A DNA stretch of 64,000 nucleotides, taken from assembly GCA_020002185.1 (NCBI GenBank), contig CM034533.1:39878743-39942742 (forward strand), in the 5' to 3' direction. The stretch comes from Paraescarpia echinospica. Lineage: Eukaryota; Annelida; Polychaeta; Sabellida; Siboglinidae. Shown one piece after another: positions 1 through 13,840 of this stretch (position 1 is the stretch's first letter; the number at the start of each line of letters is the position of its first letter). The notes beneath the pieces are model-generated. The model was not told where the DNA came from, searched no databases, and saw only the letters and a list, made by a program, of their open reading frames with translations. Position numbers and translations under genes: made by a program.

Positions 1-363
1 GATATTACCATTGATATATTGTATAGTGAAACCAAGGTATTTTTCTTATTCAAATTAAGTATAACGTGTATACCTTGCAATGACATGTTCGCCAAAGAGG
101 CGTTATCTAAGTCAGAATGTTAATTCAAAGTACATTGCTGGTACACTGTTTATCCATTTATAAGCTTTTTTGCAGCTTCTTTGAAATATTACAAAATGAT
201 ACGTTACGAATATTGTTCATAATAAAATGTTCTGTTATATAATCAAATGCGAAAGTTGGCGCATGTCGGATTTTTCAATAAAAGTATTGTAATTTGCAAA
301 TGCTTACCTCAATACACATGTCTCGTGTATTCAAATATTGTACGTACATTTTTATATATGCAG

Positions 364-480
364 ATATCAACGAGTGTGATAGCCAGCCTTGTCGGAATGG
401 AGCAGCATGTTCCACGCCCAACCTGAACATGTTTGTCTGCGCGTGTGAAGCTGGATACACTGGAAGTAACTGCGAAACAG
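364..480 (+). CDS. Copy A exon: EGF module 1
   Basis: 117 nt, phase 1-1, acceptor cag at 361-363 and donor gtataa at 481. It encodes [10 protein letters not shown] followed by the pattern C-x5-C-x10-C-x-C-x8-C, so all six EGF cysteines are present. The D-I-N-E-C start is of the calcium-binding EGF type. The loop before C4 (NLNMFVC) is shared by the other modules of this family. Confidence 0.9.
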
Positions 481-3400
481 GTATAATGCACAGCATGATA
501 TGTTTCAATAACTCAAGGGTGTTCACATTGGTATTTTATAGAGTAAACGCGAAAGATAATCAGCTTGCACAGACAACGCGTTTATATGGGTGGACTTACA
601 ACAGAAAACTTAATAGTACATTATTGAATATGCGTACAATACGCACCGTGCATTACAGCCGAGCAGTTCAGATTTCATAATCACACGTTGAACTATTACC
701 AAAACTATTTTTTGTCATCACGCGGAAAATTTAATTGTTTTAAACATGAATGACGACCAAATGCATCTTTATCGAATATATTCCCCAATAGCTATAATTG
801 ACTAAATTCAATCACTACGTATGTGAAATTAATATATCAAATGGTGCTTTTGTACTCAACGGTGGTGTATTGACACACGTAATCGAATGTGGTCTTGCGC
901 GATTGCGTAAAGTAATAAACCACAGTCTCATTCAATTACAGGTACATGAAATTTGCAAAGGTGCCGGTTTATACAAATACTGCCGACATATAATTTACGG
1001 AGGATTTACACAGAGGATAGCGAAAGACAGGCAGATCTGGAACTGATGTGTTGATGACTTCGCCCAACCAAGGGACACTACAGCTGCACAATGAAGATGA
1101 TGAAATCATGAGAATTTACATTGTGCACCTTTTGCACATATAAATGAAACCATGTGGTTACAAAATCAGAATATCGATTAAACCGACTTTCCATATTAAG
1201 CATTAGACAAATAATGATGTTTTTATTGTATTACCCATGGATTCGCAAATTCAGACGGACAGTTCCTCTAAATAACGATAGAACTTGCAAGATAAAATAT
1301 GAAATGTTGACGACATCTACATTAACTAAAAAATCAGTTTACACGTTATTTTAAAATAATAACCATTTGCAACATGGTTTCAGACATCAGTGAGTGTGCA
1401 AGCAACCCGTGCCAGAATGACGCCACTTGTTTTACGCCTCAGCTGCACATGTTTGCCTGCAAATGTGGCGAAGGATACAACGGAACTCATTGTGAAACAG
1501 GTATATGTTCTATAACAATACAACCAATTAAAATAGACACAATACCCAAAGCGGAAAAAGCACTTAATTGTTTTTTGTTTTAAACTATCCAATAAATGCA
1601 GTTGATACAAAGTAATTTATCACAGAAATAACTTGGATCATCATCTTTATGCTGATGATACAAATCACTCCCTTAACCAACTTAGTGATAGCCTCCAAAA
1701 TATCTTCCACTGGATGACTGACAGCAAGTTGAAATTAAATGCAAATAAAACTGAATTGATCATTATTGGTACTCCAATGCAGCATAGTAAACTTGATGGT
1801 TTTATCCCTACGCGTATTTTGAATCGGCGTATCACGCCAGCAACCTCGGAATCTAGGAGTGATCTTTGACAGTATCTTCAATTTCTGACAACACATATCT
1901 CAAACGTGTCGCTGCTGTTTTGATCATATTCGTGATCTTTGTCATATTCGCCAGTATATGTCATTTTCTGTTGCTAAGGCTATTGCAACAGTGCATGTTA
2001 GCAGCAGACTTGACTATTGCAATTCCCTCCTTTATAATATCGCTAGCAAGGATATTACAAAACTTCACTGCATCCAAAATTGTCTATCAAGGGTAGTTAC
2101 AATATCTCCTCGTTTTTTTTTTGCTCTGAACTACTTTTGAAGTCTGCATTGGCTTCCTGTATGATATTGTATAATATTTTTAAGATCTGTACCATTACAT
2201 ACCAGGCACTGTCCAGTAAGCAACCATCTTATTTGCATTCACTGGTTACTCCTGTAAGAAAACCTATCCAGCTTCGATCATCTAGTTCTGACCTACTTTT
2301 TGTTCCTAGAGTCAATACTAACATTGGAACTAGGGCTTTCTCTGTTGCTGCACCAACTCTTTGGAATATGCTCCCTCTTACGTCAGTTGAAAATATTTAA
2401 AAATTCCGTTGTCATTTAAAAACTTACTTTTACAACCTTGCTTATCCACCATAGTTCCCTAGCGCCTTGACCCATCTGTTGACAACTGGAATACTGCTTA
2501 TGGATTTTGAGATTGACCAATCATTTTGTCTTGATGCACCTCTGCATTTGGTTTCCTAGGATTTAGATGCAATTGAAGTTATCTTATTATTATTAAAGAT
2601 GTCAGATCACATAATTCAGCCTACCCATTGTGTAAACTTTCTAGGCCTTCTCATTGATGATAAACTTGACTGGCACGAACACATAAATTGAAATTGCAAA
2701 TATTGGAAAGTCTAGAGTCATAATGCTGGAACAATTTATAACAAATGTTTGAATAATATACTCCACGAGGCAAATGCAGGTTTTATTTTGCGCACAATCA
2801 GTAACATACTACGCGTATTGAAATGGTATAACTGGAAACTTAAATTGCCTACGTATGAATACTATATTCTGCAAAACATTTAATTTTATGCAGAAATAAT
2901 ACATTAATTAGCATATTATGCACATTACATTAATACTGTGTAATTCATGCAAAGTACTATCATTTTGCAACTAGTTGATTATTTGTAGTCTTACAACAAA
3001 AACTGTTTGAAAATAAACTGTTGAATCTTTTTTCTGAATGACACTTGTCCGCCACTGCAGATATCGACGAATGCGCGAGTGACCCGTGCGTGAACGGCGG
3101 ATCTTGCGTTGACCTCGTGAATTCTTACCAATGTAGCTGCACATCAGGTTACTATGGCAACATGTGCGAGAAAAGTAAGTAAAAAAATTCATATTAGAGT
3201 ATTTAAATCGATCTGACAAAATAACATACTGCAAGACGTAACCAATATCGACGCATTCCTGTTTCTCTTAGGGATCATTTCAGAACATTGGTGTCCGATA
3301 TTAGATGTATGAAATTACATTTGTTTGGGGAGGAGTCTCAGAGGCAGTTTTATATGGCATCGGACATTGATAGTTTACGCTTCCGACCGATACTGTTAAT

Positions 3401-6400
3401 ATAGTCATAGCAATGTTTGCAAACTTTTATCTGAAGAAGGGAGAGGGAGACTGAGGACATACGAAAGTAAATCATCTGATATCAAACATCGACTTCAACT
3501 CTTCAAGAAAATACTGCTAAAAAGTGATGCTTCACTATCCTGCAGTTTGCAACGTTGTTGTGGGCTAAAACAGTAAATACATAAGTTAATAAAATAAATA
3601 AATAAATAAAACTAAATCAAAATGTGCAGTTCATAATTAAAACAAAGCAGGCATCTGTAATGTCAATGACTGGATGACTGAGAGAGCGGCTCTTTGGAAT
3701 ATTTCTGTAGTGGACGCTGCAACTGCTTCCTGTGTGAGTGAGTTCCACAGTGGGAGAGATCGTACATAGAACGAGTGCTGGCAGTGTTCGTAGTTTATGC
3801 TTGTGTTTTCGTCTCGGTGCAGTCATCTACTTGGTAATGATGGCAGGGAAGCTGATGCGCACTAGTCCATGGTGAATTTTAAAGAACATAGTGGCATCTA
3901 GTTGAGCAGATGTGTGAAGAAGAGGGGTGGGATTCATAGATTTATGGGGGTACTTTGTTGGGAGAGAAGATATGTACATGAGAGATGGCCTCCATCTAAG
4001 TGGAAAGGGGGCAGCAGTATTTTCAGAAAACCTGCTGCAATCTGTTGACAGTGGGACAGGTTGCACCTATTTAAACTAGATTCGCAGGGGGGAATCACAG
4101 AGAAGCCTGACAGTGGAGGCATAGATAAAGACAGCACAAATAAATCAGCAAAGAGCAGTCTGGAAAACTTTTCTGAAGCTGGATATAAATGTGTTTGTTT
4201 AAATGCAAGGATTATAGTAAACAAAAGAAATGAACTAAACATTATGGTAGAAGATATTGACCCTCACATAATAGGTATAACCGAATCATGGGCAACCACC
4301 GATATATCAGATGCCGAATTGGGACTGACAGGATATGTAATGTTTAGGAAAGATAGAATAGGAAGAAGGGGAGGTGGAGTTATTTTATATATTAAAGAAT
4401 CTATCCAGGCTTATGAAATAAAATTAGAAAGAGAAGCAGATTGCGAAGAAGCTGTTTGGTGTAACATAGTTACAGGAAACTCAACGTTAACGGTTGGATT
4501 AGTTTATCGAAGTCCAAACATAAGCATAGAAGAGAATGAAAAAATACAAAACGCTATAAGGGAAGTGAGCAAACGGGACTGTGTTATTATGGGGGATTTT
4601 AACCATGGGCATATAAAATGGAAATCTCTACAGAGTATGGGGAGTGAGGACCACAAGTTTTTAGTTTTAGTACAAGATAGTTTCCTTTCTCAACATGTGC
4701 TAGAACCAACCAGGGGAGAGAATGTGTTAGACAGTTTTGTCCTCACAGAATGAATTAGTTGACAATGTCAGGATATGTGAGCCACTGGGAAATAGTGATC
4801 ACAACCAGATACATTTTACCATCAAAGTAAAATCAGAAAGGAATAGTAAAAAGCAGTACAGGAGAAATTTCCACAAAGGAAAATATAAGGACATAAGGAA
4901 ATATTTAGCAAAGATAGACTGGAATAACAGACTGAAGAATAAGACAGCAACAGAATACTGGAATATCGTAAAGAGTGAAATTGAATGCATCATCGTCAAA
5001 TTTGTTCCCTTAAAAAAACACAGGAAACGGTCCAAAAAGAAACACTTATCGAAAGAAGCCATTAGAAAAATTAAATATAAACAAATTATGTGGAAGTCAT
5101 ATAGACGTACTGGAAATGATGAAGATTACAACATTTATAAAGAAGCACTAAACCAAGCTACAGCTGAAATTAGAAATTCAAAGAGAAGCTATGAACATAA
5201 ATTAGCTTGTAATATAAAACATGACAGCAAGAGTTTTTATGCGTATGTTCGAAGCAAACAGAAAGTTCAGGATAAGGTCGGTCCTCTAGAAGATAGTGCT
5301 GGAAATATAATATCAGAAGGATTCTTAATGGCAGAAGACCTGAATGAGTATTTTAGTTCAGTGTTTACCAGAGAAGACACTAGTTCACTGCCAGTACCAG
5401 AGGCTAAGTTCAAGGGGGCAGAATCAGACTATTTAAGACAGTTAATTGTAACCCCAGAAATGGTAGCTAAGAAAATTAGGGCTATGAAGGATAATAAATC
5501 ACCTGGAGTGGATGGTATTCCACCCTAACTACTACTGGAAATTGTAGAAAAAATTAGCATACCGCTTGCAACAGTTTTCAAGTCATTAGAAGAGGGATTT
5601 GTTCCTTTAGAATGGAAAGAAGCAAACATTATACCGTTATTTTAAAAAAGTTCAAGAAACAAGTCAAATAATTATAGACCAGTTAGTTTAACATCGGTGA
5701 TTTGTAAATTATTAGAAAGACTAATTAAAGATCACATGGTGGATTTTCTTGTTAAACATTACTTGATAAACCCATCTCAACATGGGTTTCTAAAAGCGAG
5801 GTCATGCTTAACAAATATGTTATGTTTTTTGGAAGATATCACTAAGTGGGTAGATGATGGATCACCAGTAGATATCATCTACTTAGATTTTCAAAAAGCT
5901 TTCGACAAAATGCCACATCAAAGATTACTGCTTAAACTAAAGGCCCATGGCATAGGAAATGGTATAATTAACTGGATAGAAAAATGGCTGATTGACAGAA
6001 GACAACGGAAAGTTGTTGATGGGGAGGCTTCAAACTGGAAATCAGTTTTGAATGGGGTTCCACAGGGATCAGTACTGGGACCTATATTATTCTTAATATA
6101 TATAAATGATTTGGACGGTGATATAGCTAGCAAGGTGTTGAAATTTGCAGATGATACAAAAGTGTTTAGAAGGATTAAAAGTGATGGAGATAGACAGCAT
6201 TTACAAGATGATCTTGACAAGTTGATCAAATGGTCTGAAAAGTGGCAAATGTTGTTCAATTTTTGGAAATGTAAATGCCTTCACATGGGAACGAATATGT
6301 AGAATATACAATCGGGGGAATTATACTAAGTACTACTGTAAAAGAAAAAGACTTAGTGCTGACATGAAGGTTTCAGAGCAGTGTGGAAATGCAGCTTCAA

Positions 6401-9400
6401 AAGGAAATCAAATCCTTGGATTGATTAGGCGAAATATAGTATATAAAGAAAAAAACTAATAATACCGCTGTACAAAACAATAGTTAGGCCTTATTTAGAA
6501 TATTGTATACAAGCGTGGAGGCCATACCGCAAGAAGGACATAGATATGCTAGAAAGAGTACAGAGGAGAGCGACTAAAATGATACCAAAACTGAGGGATC
6601 TTAGTTATGAAAAATGCCTAAAAGAATGTGGTTTAACAACACTAGAGAGCAGGAGATTGAGATGAGATCAGATAGAAGTGTTTAAAATATTGAATGGTTA
6701 TGAAAATATTGATAGAAATATGTTTTTTTCAGTTAAGAAAGATAGAAAGACTAGAGGACATGAAGTTATATTAGTAAAGGAGCAGTGTAGATTAGACGTA
6801 AGAAAGTTCTCATTTTCACAAAGGACTGAATGAATGGAACAGATTATCTGATGATTGTGTGGGTGCTAGTAGTATGAATATGTTTAAAAATAAAATCGAC
6901 ACATACCTCAGAAGGGCTGGATATATGTAGATAAAAGGGTTGGACTCTCGCTAAGCCAAAGGGCTTCCTTGTCCACCTGCCATCTAGAGTTAATTCTCTG
7001 GATGGCAATCTTGTTAAATATTGTTAAATCTCTTAACGGACGTCTATTGTATAAAGTGTTCCACTTCAGGTTAGCGCACATAGTCATCACACTTGAGGTG
7101 CTGCGGTAATCAATGTTCAAAGATGAACATTAATGTTGTATTCTACTGTAATAACCCAATGGCTGGCCGCTACTACATCACAGCATTGGGGCGGAATATA
7201 CAATGGTTTGTGTAAGATGGTGTTATTGTTTTTACGCTAGTTTCTCATAGCATGGAACATGAGGCCTACCTTTGAAATATGTCTAAACTTTTCATAACGT
7301 AGATGCTAATTAATCCACACTCAAGGATGACCAAATTATGTATGTTTGTTACATGTTTGTATTGTCACTATTCACAGATCCTTAAAACCTAATTCATGCT
7401 TGGTTTACTTTCAGTAAAAGTGGCATCTGAGATAACCCGGGTAGCTCTCAAAGTGACGCTCAAGCAGGCAGAGTTTTCAACAAACCTGACGAAGAAAACA
7501 TCAAAGGCATACGAGGGTCTGAAGAAAACAGTCGTTGTGGCGGTAACTATTTTCTGTATACAAATAGAAATGTAAATGTTCAGCGAAAGGTTTCTAGATG
7601 AATAGGCTCATCAGACGGGATGGTTCAAATCGTTATTCTTTTACTGTTGTTCACAGTGAATTTACTTTTAACTCGTGATGTCTCGCTTTGCTATCAGCGA
7701 ACATCTTCAGAAGACTACCGCTAGATGGCTGTCACTACGCCCCCGGTGGCCTGGGTGGCTCATTAGGAGAACGTTATAGACATGTGAGAGTGATTAACAC
7801 GAACTTATATAAGGGCTACCGACTCTTACATATCTAAGACGATCTGAGGATCGCGGGGATACCAGTGACTGATAGACTGGTAGACTGATTGTGGGACATT
7901 TTACAGAATAATGACAATTGTGTCTTATTTGTACATTTATTTTCTATTTGTAATTGTTGCAACAGCGTACATGTTCTGCTCTATAGACGTATAAGAAAGC
8001 TATTGAATAGTTTTTACAATTCCGACCATGTTTGATCTTAGTAGCATTCTGGTGTCCCGTAGGTATCACTGATTTTTAAATTCATATTTTGTTTAACATA
8101 TTATTTCCAGATTTTCTGGTTTTGTTTTATTCCTTTGACCATTTGTATAACCAAGGTTTGTGTAAGAATTATCATATTGTATTTGGTATTAATATCCATT
8201 TCTTATTCCTGATTCCAATTTGTGGATTTTCTAAAATACAGCGTGACATATAACTTATACATTTTAATACACTCCACAAATTTTTTTATTTATAACACTT
8301 GGAGAATTTATCATTTCAGCTGGAAGCTATCCTTAACGAACAACTCGGACAAGGCATGTATACAATCGTGGATGTCACCTTCAGGTAAGATTAATAACAA
8401 AACTAGGTCATGTATGTGTTTCCGCATATTTGAATTGTAATATTGATCTTTGTTGACTACTTGTTTAAATGTTACAACCAATGCACATCCCATAATCCAG
8501 TATGTTACACAACTAATTTAACCCATAGCAGATCAAGTGTGTTGATGTTCAGGTATGCAATATGTCAATATGTTACTTTATGTGTGCAGACGGTGAAATT
8601 AATATTATCGAAATAATGTCTTTTGTCCTTAGATCGGGTATTTTTGCAAACGTACGAATTGTTTTGTGTTATAGTATACGGCGCCTGCTCACTGTCATAT
8701 TTCACAGAGTTTCGATTGGTTTAGCCAAAAATATATTAGTAGGTTGTCTGACGAGTCCATCAACATTAAACAACCAGTTTGCACAAACACACTACTATGT
8801 CGTAGTGGAAACTGGACAGATTTTCCGCAGAATTATTCTAAGATGAGACAAGAACAAATTATTTGCGGAAACAGATTAAACTTCCCATAAACGTATGAAA
8901 GTAATCATGTTGCCTATGTCCTTATCTCTAGCAAGGGCAGTGTCGTGGTGAACTACCTGCTGGAAATGCTGAAAGACGACCCCGCTGAAACATTGTCGAC
9001 CGTTCAGAATGCTATCAAGGAGAACAATGGAACATTTGCCGGATATGACGTCGACGTTAGTTCCATCACCACCAAAGGTAAGAACGGAGTCGATATAAGA
9101 ATAGCTCAGGGATCACTTCAGTTGTAATGCAATATTAATATAATTAATACAAAATCGACATTGCTTGTGGCAATTACAACCAAATAAACTTTATTAACCA
9201 AAACACTATGTCAACCATATAATGTCAACCATATAATGCACTGTGTTTTATACAAATTCTTTTCAATAAAAAAGTGTTTAAAACTTGCAGTAAGTATAGT
9301 TGCTTCTATATTTGCTCGATTATTTACACTGTGTTGCTGTTTATAATATATGCCATACATATACAGCCCTGTACATTACAAACAACGACGTCATACCCAA

Positions 9401-12400
9401 TAACAACCTAACCATATTATATCATATTATATGTGAGATATATACCCAAATGAGCTCCGACTATTTACGTTAATTAACATCTATGTAGATTGATCACTCC
9501 CACCGTAGGACATACAGTTGTACTTAGAATGTCCGTTCAGTTTTGTATTTGTAAAATAATAGCCTCATTCATATTGTAACCAGTATATCACGGTACATTA
9601 CTGTAGTGCGGAAGACCGTCCGATACTACGGACAATTCCGGGTGCCGAACTTGTCGTTCAGGAGAGAATGGAGCAACACTGCCTCGATGGAATACAAGAG
9701 TCTCTCAGCAACAGTCAGAGATAAGGTGTGTTGTGTGCGGAATACTGCTGGTTTGCAATTTAAGAATGCGTGGGGGTTGAGCTCCCAACACATAGAGTGG
9801 GGGTTTAGCCCACCAGTATTTTATTAACGTTGTTGGTGTTTTTATGAGGGTCATTGTTGGTGCATTTGGAGGTCCCCAGAAGATTTCCACCACTACCCCC
9901 TTGACTGTGTAAATATCTCCAATGCTACCCCTTCAACTGGGAAAAATCACCAACCCTTGACTGCGGAATACCTTCAACAACCCCACCCACCCACCCATCC
10001 CCCGTCTTTTGATGTCATGTCAGACAGCTGCGAAGTGCCGAGTCTCTGGCTTTGCCCCCACCCCCAACCCCAATATGCACCACATTCCAGCACTTATGGT
10101 TTGTTTAATAAACTAACATTACCTGTCCCTGTGCGACTGTACTATGCAACCTCCTCTCTCCTAGAAGACATGTACATGTTCTTTGCGAGTGTTTTGACGA
10201 GATGTAACACGAAACAATCACTTTCAGCTGGACACGTTCTACCGTGAAGAGATTGGATCCAAACTAATCGGTGTTTCGGACGTAACATTCACGTGCGTAC
10301 ACGTTTTCTACACTACTTAAAGAAGCCTAAGCAGCCAGCTATTTCACCCGACCTGCTTTGAAATGTCGAGTTAATGCATGTGTTAGTGGGGAATTACGTT
10401 CATACTGTAATACAGGTGTACCGGTTAGTTTGCAACAACATTATTTGGTGCAATTATAAAATAGTTTTACGGTCACCTCAGTAATACAGACACCTCACAA
10501 TTAAAGTGACCCTGGGACAGTCCGAAATAATTTTTTGTAACAGCAAAGTATAGGAAATTAGTCCCACTGATACGGTCACCTCGCTATTTAGGTCACTTTC
10601 GCCCTGTCCCGAGGGTGACCTTTCTATATATATCAGAGTCAACAACATTTGACAAGAACATAATGGCACAGAGACGATATAAGAAATGTCCTTAGATTAT
10701 ACTATTGACATGACATAATGGCACAGAGACGATATAAGAAATGTCCATAGATTATACTATTGACAACCTATTGACAAGAACATAATGGCACAGAGACGAT
10801 ATAAGAAATGTCCTTAGATTATACTATTGACGACCTATTGACATGACATAATGGCACAGAGACGATATAAGAAATGTCCTTAGATTATACTATTGACGAC
10901 CTATTGACATGACATAATGGCACAGAGACGATATAAGAAATGTCCTTAGATTATACTATTGACGACCTATTGACATGACATAATGGCACAGAGACGATAT
11001 AAGAAATGTCCATAGATTATACTATTGACGACCTATTGACAAGAACATAATGGCACAGAGACGATATAAGAAATGTCCATAGATTATACTATTGACGACC
11101 TATTGACAAGAACATAATGGCACAGAGACGATATAAGGAATGTCCATAGATTATACTATTGACGACCTATTGACAAGAACATAATGGCACAGAGACGATA
11201 TAAGAAATGTCCTTAGATTATACTATTGATGACCTATTGACAAGAACATAATGGCACAGAGACGATATAAGAAATGTCCTTAGATTATACTATTGACGAC
11301 CTATTGACATGACATAATGGCACAGAGACGATATAAGAAATGTCCTTAGATTATACTATTGACGACCTATTGACATGACATAATGGCACAGAGACGATAT
11401 AAGAAATGTCCATAGATTATACTATTGACGACCTATTGACAAGAACATAATGGCACAGAGACGATATAAGAAATGTCCATAGATTATACTATTGACGACC
11501 TATTGACAAGAACATAATGGCACAGAGACGATATAAGGAATGTCCATAGATTATACTATTGACGACCTATTGACAAGAACATAATGGCACAGAGATGATA
11601 TAAGAGATGTCCATAGATTATATTATTGATGACCTATTGACATGACATAATGGCACAGAGACGATATAAGAGATGTCCATAGATTATACTATTGACGACC
11701 TATTGACATGACATAATGGCACAGAGACGATATAAGAAATGTCCATAGATTATACTATTGACAACCTATTGACAAGAACATAATGGCACAGAGACGATAT
11801 AAGAAATGTCCATAGATTATACTATTGACGACCTATTAACATGACATAATGGCACAGAGACGATATAAGAAATGTCCGTAGGTTATACTATTGACGACCT
11901 ATTTGTAACGCAGTAAGATATAGGTGCGGTCGGGTTAGACATGATAACACAATTATGACAAGATAATCACATACATTTGCCTGAACAGGAAGGGGAGTCT
12001 CGTTGTCGACTTCTCTCTGTGGGTCGAAGACAGCGTGGAAATGAACACTTTGAAGGATATCTTCATGAGGCAAAGTCAACTCATGTTCGAACATGAATTT
12101 GTTGATCTCAATAGCCTCATGCTAGCTGGTGAGTTTAATATTAAAATAATAATAGTAACAAACAATCAGTACGTCCATATAAAAACTTATATAAATAAAA
12201 AAGTATACCCATAAAATACGTCGATGCAAACAGTATATTTAAAAATTATATAAAGACAGGATCCACTGTTGCCGCAATTGCAACATAGAGTACAATGTTC
12301 TGAATAATGGTATTCATAGACATGTCGGTCCTCGTCACGAAGGTAAATATAGCCGTTCTGATACCTTAATTTACATGATTATACAATTGATGTGGGTAAC

Positions 12401-13799
12401 GTTACATCTCATAGGCAGATTGTTCAGTATTCTGTATGAATTGTTATAGGCAACAATAAATTGCTGAATATTACCTTTTTCTTTTTAATGTAGTTATAAA
12501 TTTTATTTTTATTTACATCTAATCAAACACGAGGAACAATTTGTAGAAATGGGATAGAAAACATTTAATTTGAAGAACAACCAGGGCTTTTGTGCGCATT
12601 TTGGCATCGGACATGTTAAGTCGCACAAAAAAGGAACAATTCACAAAATTTGGGAACTGTTTTACACGAGAAACAATGCTGTCATCAAGTGTCTGTTTTT
12701 ATTCATCTTTGCAGTATCTAAAATGCAAGACATCAGATTATGTTAAATAATTATTATATACATGATATTGGAAACAACGTTGGAATATCCATGCTTGTAT
12801 TGATTTGGTTATAGCTTTTTTTACATAATCCAAATAACAAAATAAACCATCATGACTTACTATGGCGATTTTACACCGTACGTGCATGCTCTGTGAGTGT
12901 GTGTATGCATGCGTGCGTGTGTGTGTGTATGAGCGCACGTGTTTGTGCAAGTGTGCTTGTGTGCATATACCAGGCAAAGTGAAAGAAGTTATGTTTCAAA
13001 TTTTGCATTTTGTTTTTCCAGAAAATAAGTTTACGAACTCAGGTAAGTTCATTTTCCTTTTAACTGGAAGCAAACAGAATAGAACTAGCCATACAAGGTG
13101 ATATGGTGTGCTGTCCTAGAATATATTAGACTGGTACTACACACATAGCAGCGACGTCTCATCCTCACAATAACTTTACATTATTTATATAATTGTGTAC
13201 GCTACCAACCTAAGTTATTGTATAATTGATGTAACATTGGCTAATATAAATTATTTCATAAAAATGTACTGATATAAAATAGTACTTATTAACAGGTGCT
13301 AACATTAATTCTTATTAATACATTGCAATATCCCGAAAATATCTTAAATGTGTTTAATGGACATGGCTATATTAGTAACGCCAAATGTGTTCATGCTTAA
13401 AACATTAAGCAAGAATCGATACTTTCAGTGCATGTGTCCCAAGAAATACGCATTCGTATATTTTATGCAACCTAGAATAGTAATATATGTATCTCGGTAA
13501 TTAACAATTTTATTTTATCGATCATTCTCATATTTTTATTTAAACTAATCCTGAAATCTAGCATTACTTCACGTATTTGTATGTTCCCACAATCGCATTG
13601 TTTGTCTGCAGGTATCGCTTGGCTGCCTATCGTTCTTGGCACAGTAATTGGCGCTGTTGCTCTAATTCTCATCGTCATTCTCTCCATCTTCATCGTGCGC
13701 AAGTGCAGAAGTCGTCACCACAGTGTTCCACCGTCACAGAGCGATACTACCTTCAGCTACAGGTACCCAATCAACGTGTCATTATGTTCTCTCTCTCCC

Positions 13800-13840
<41 letters not shown>

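Noticed and set aside
10655..11905. CRISPR-like or centromeric satellite
   Set aside because: Short local array in an intron, with the founder unit single-copy in the paralogous intron.
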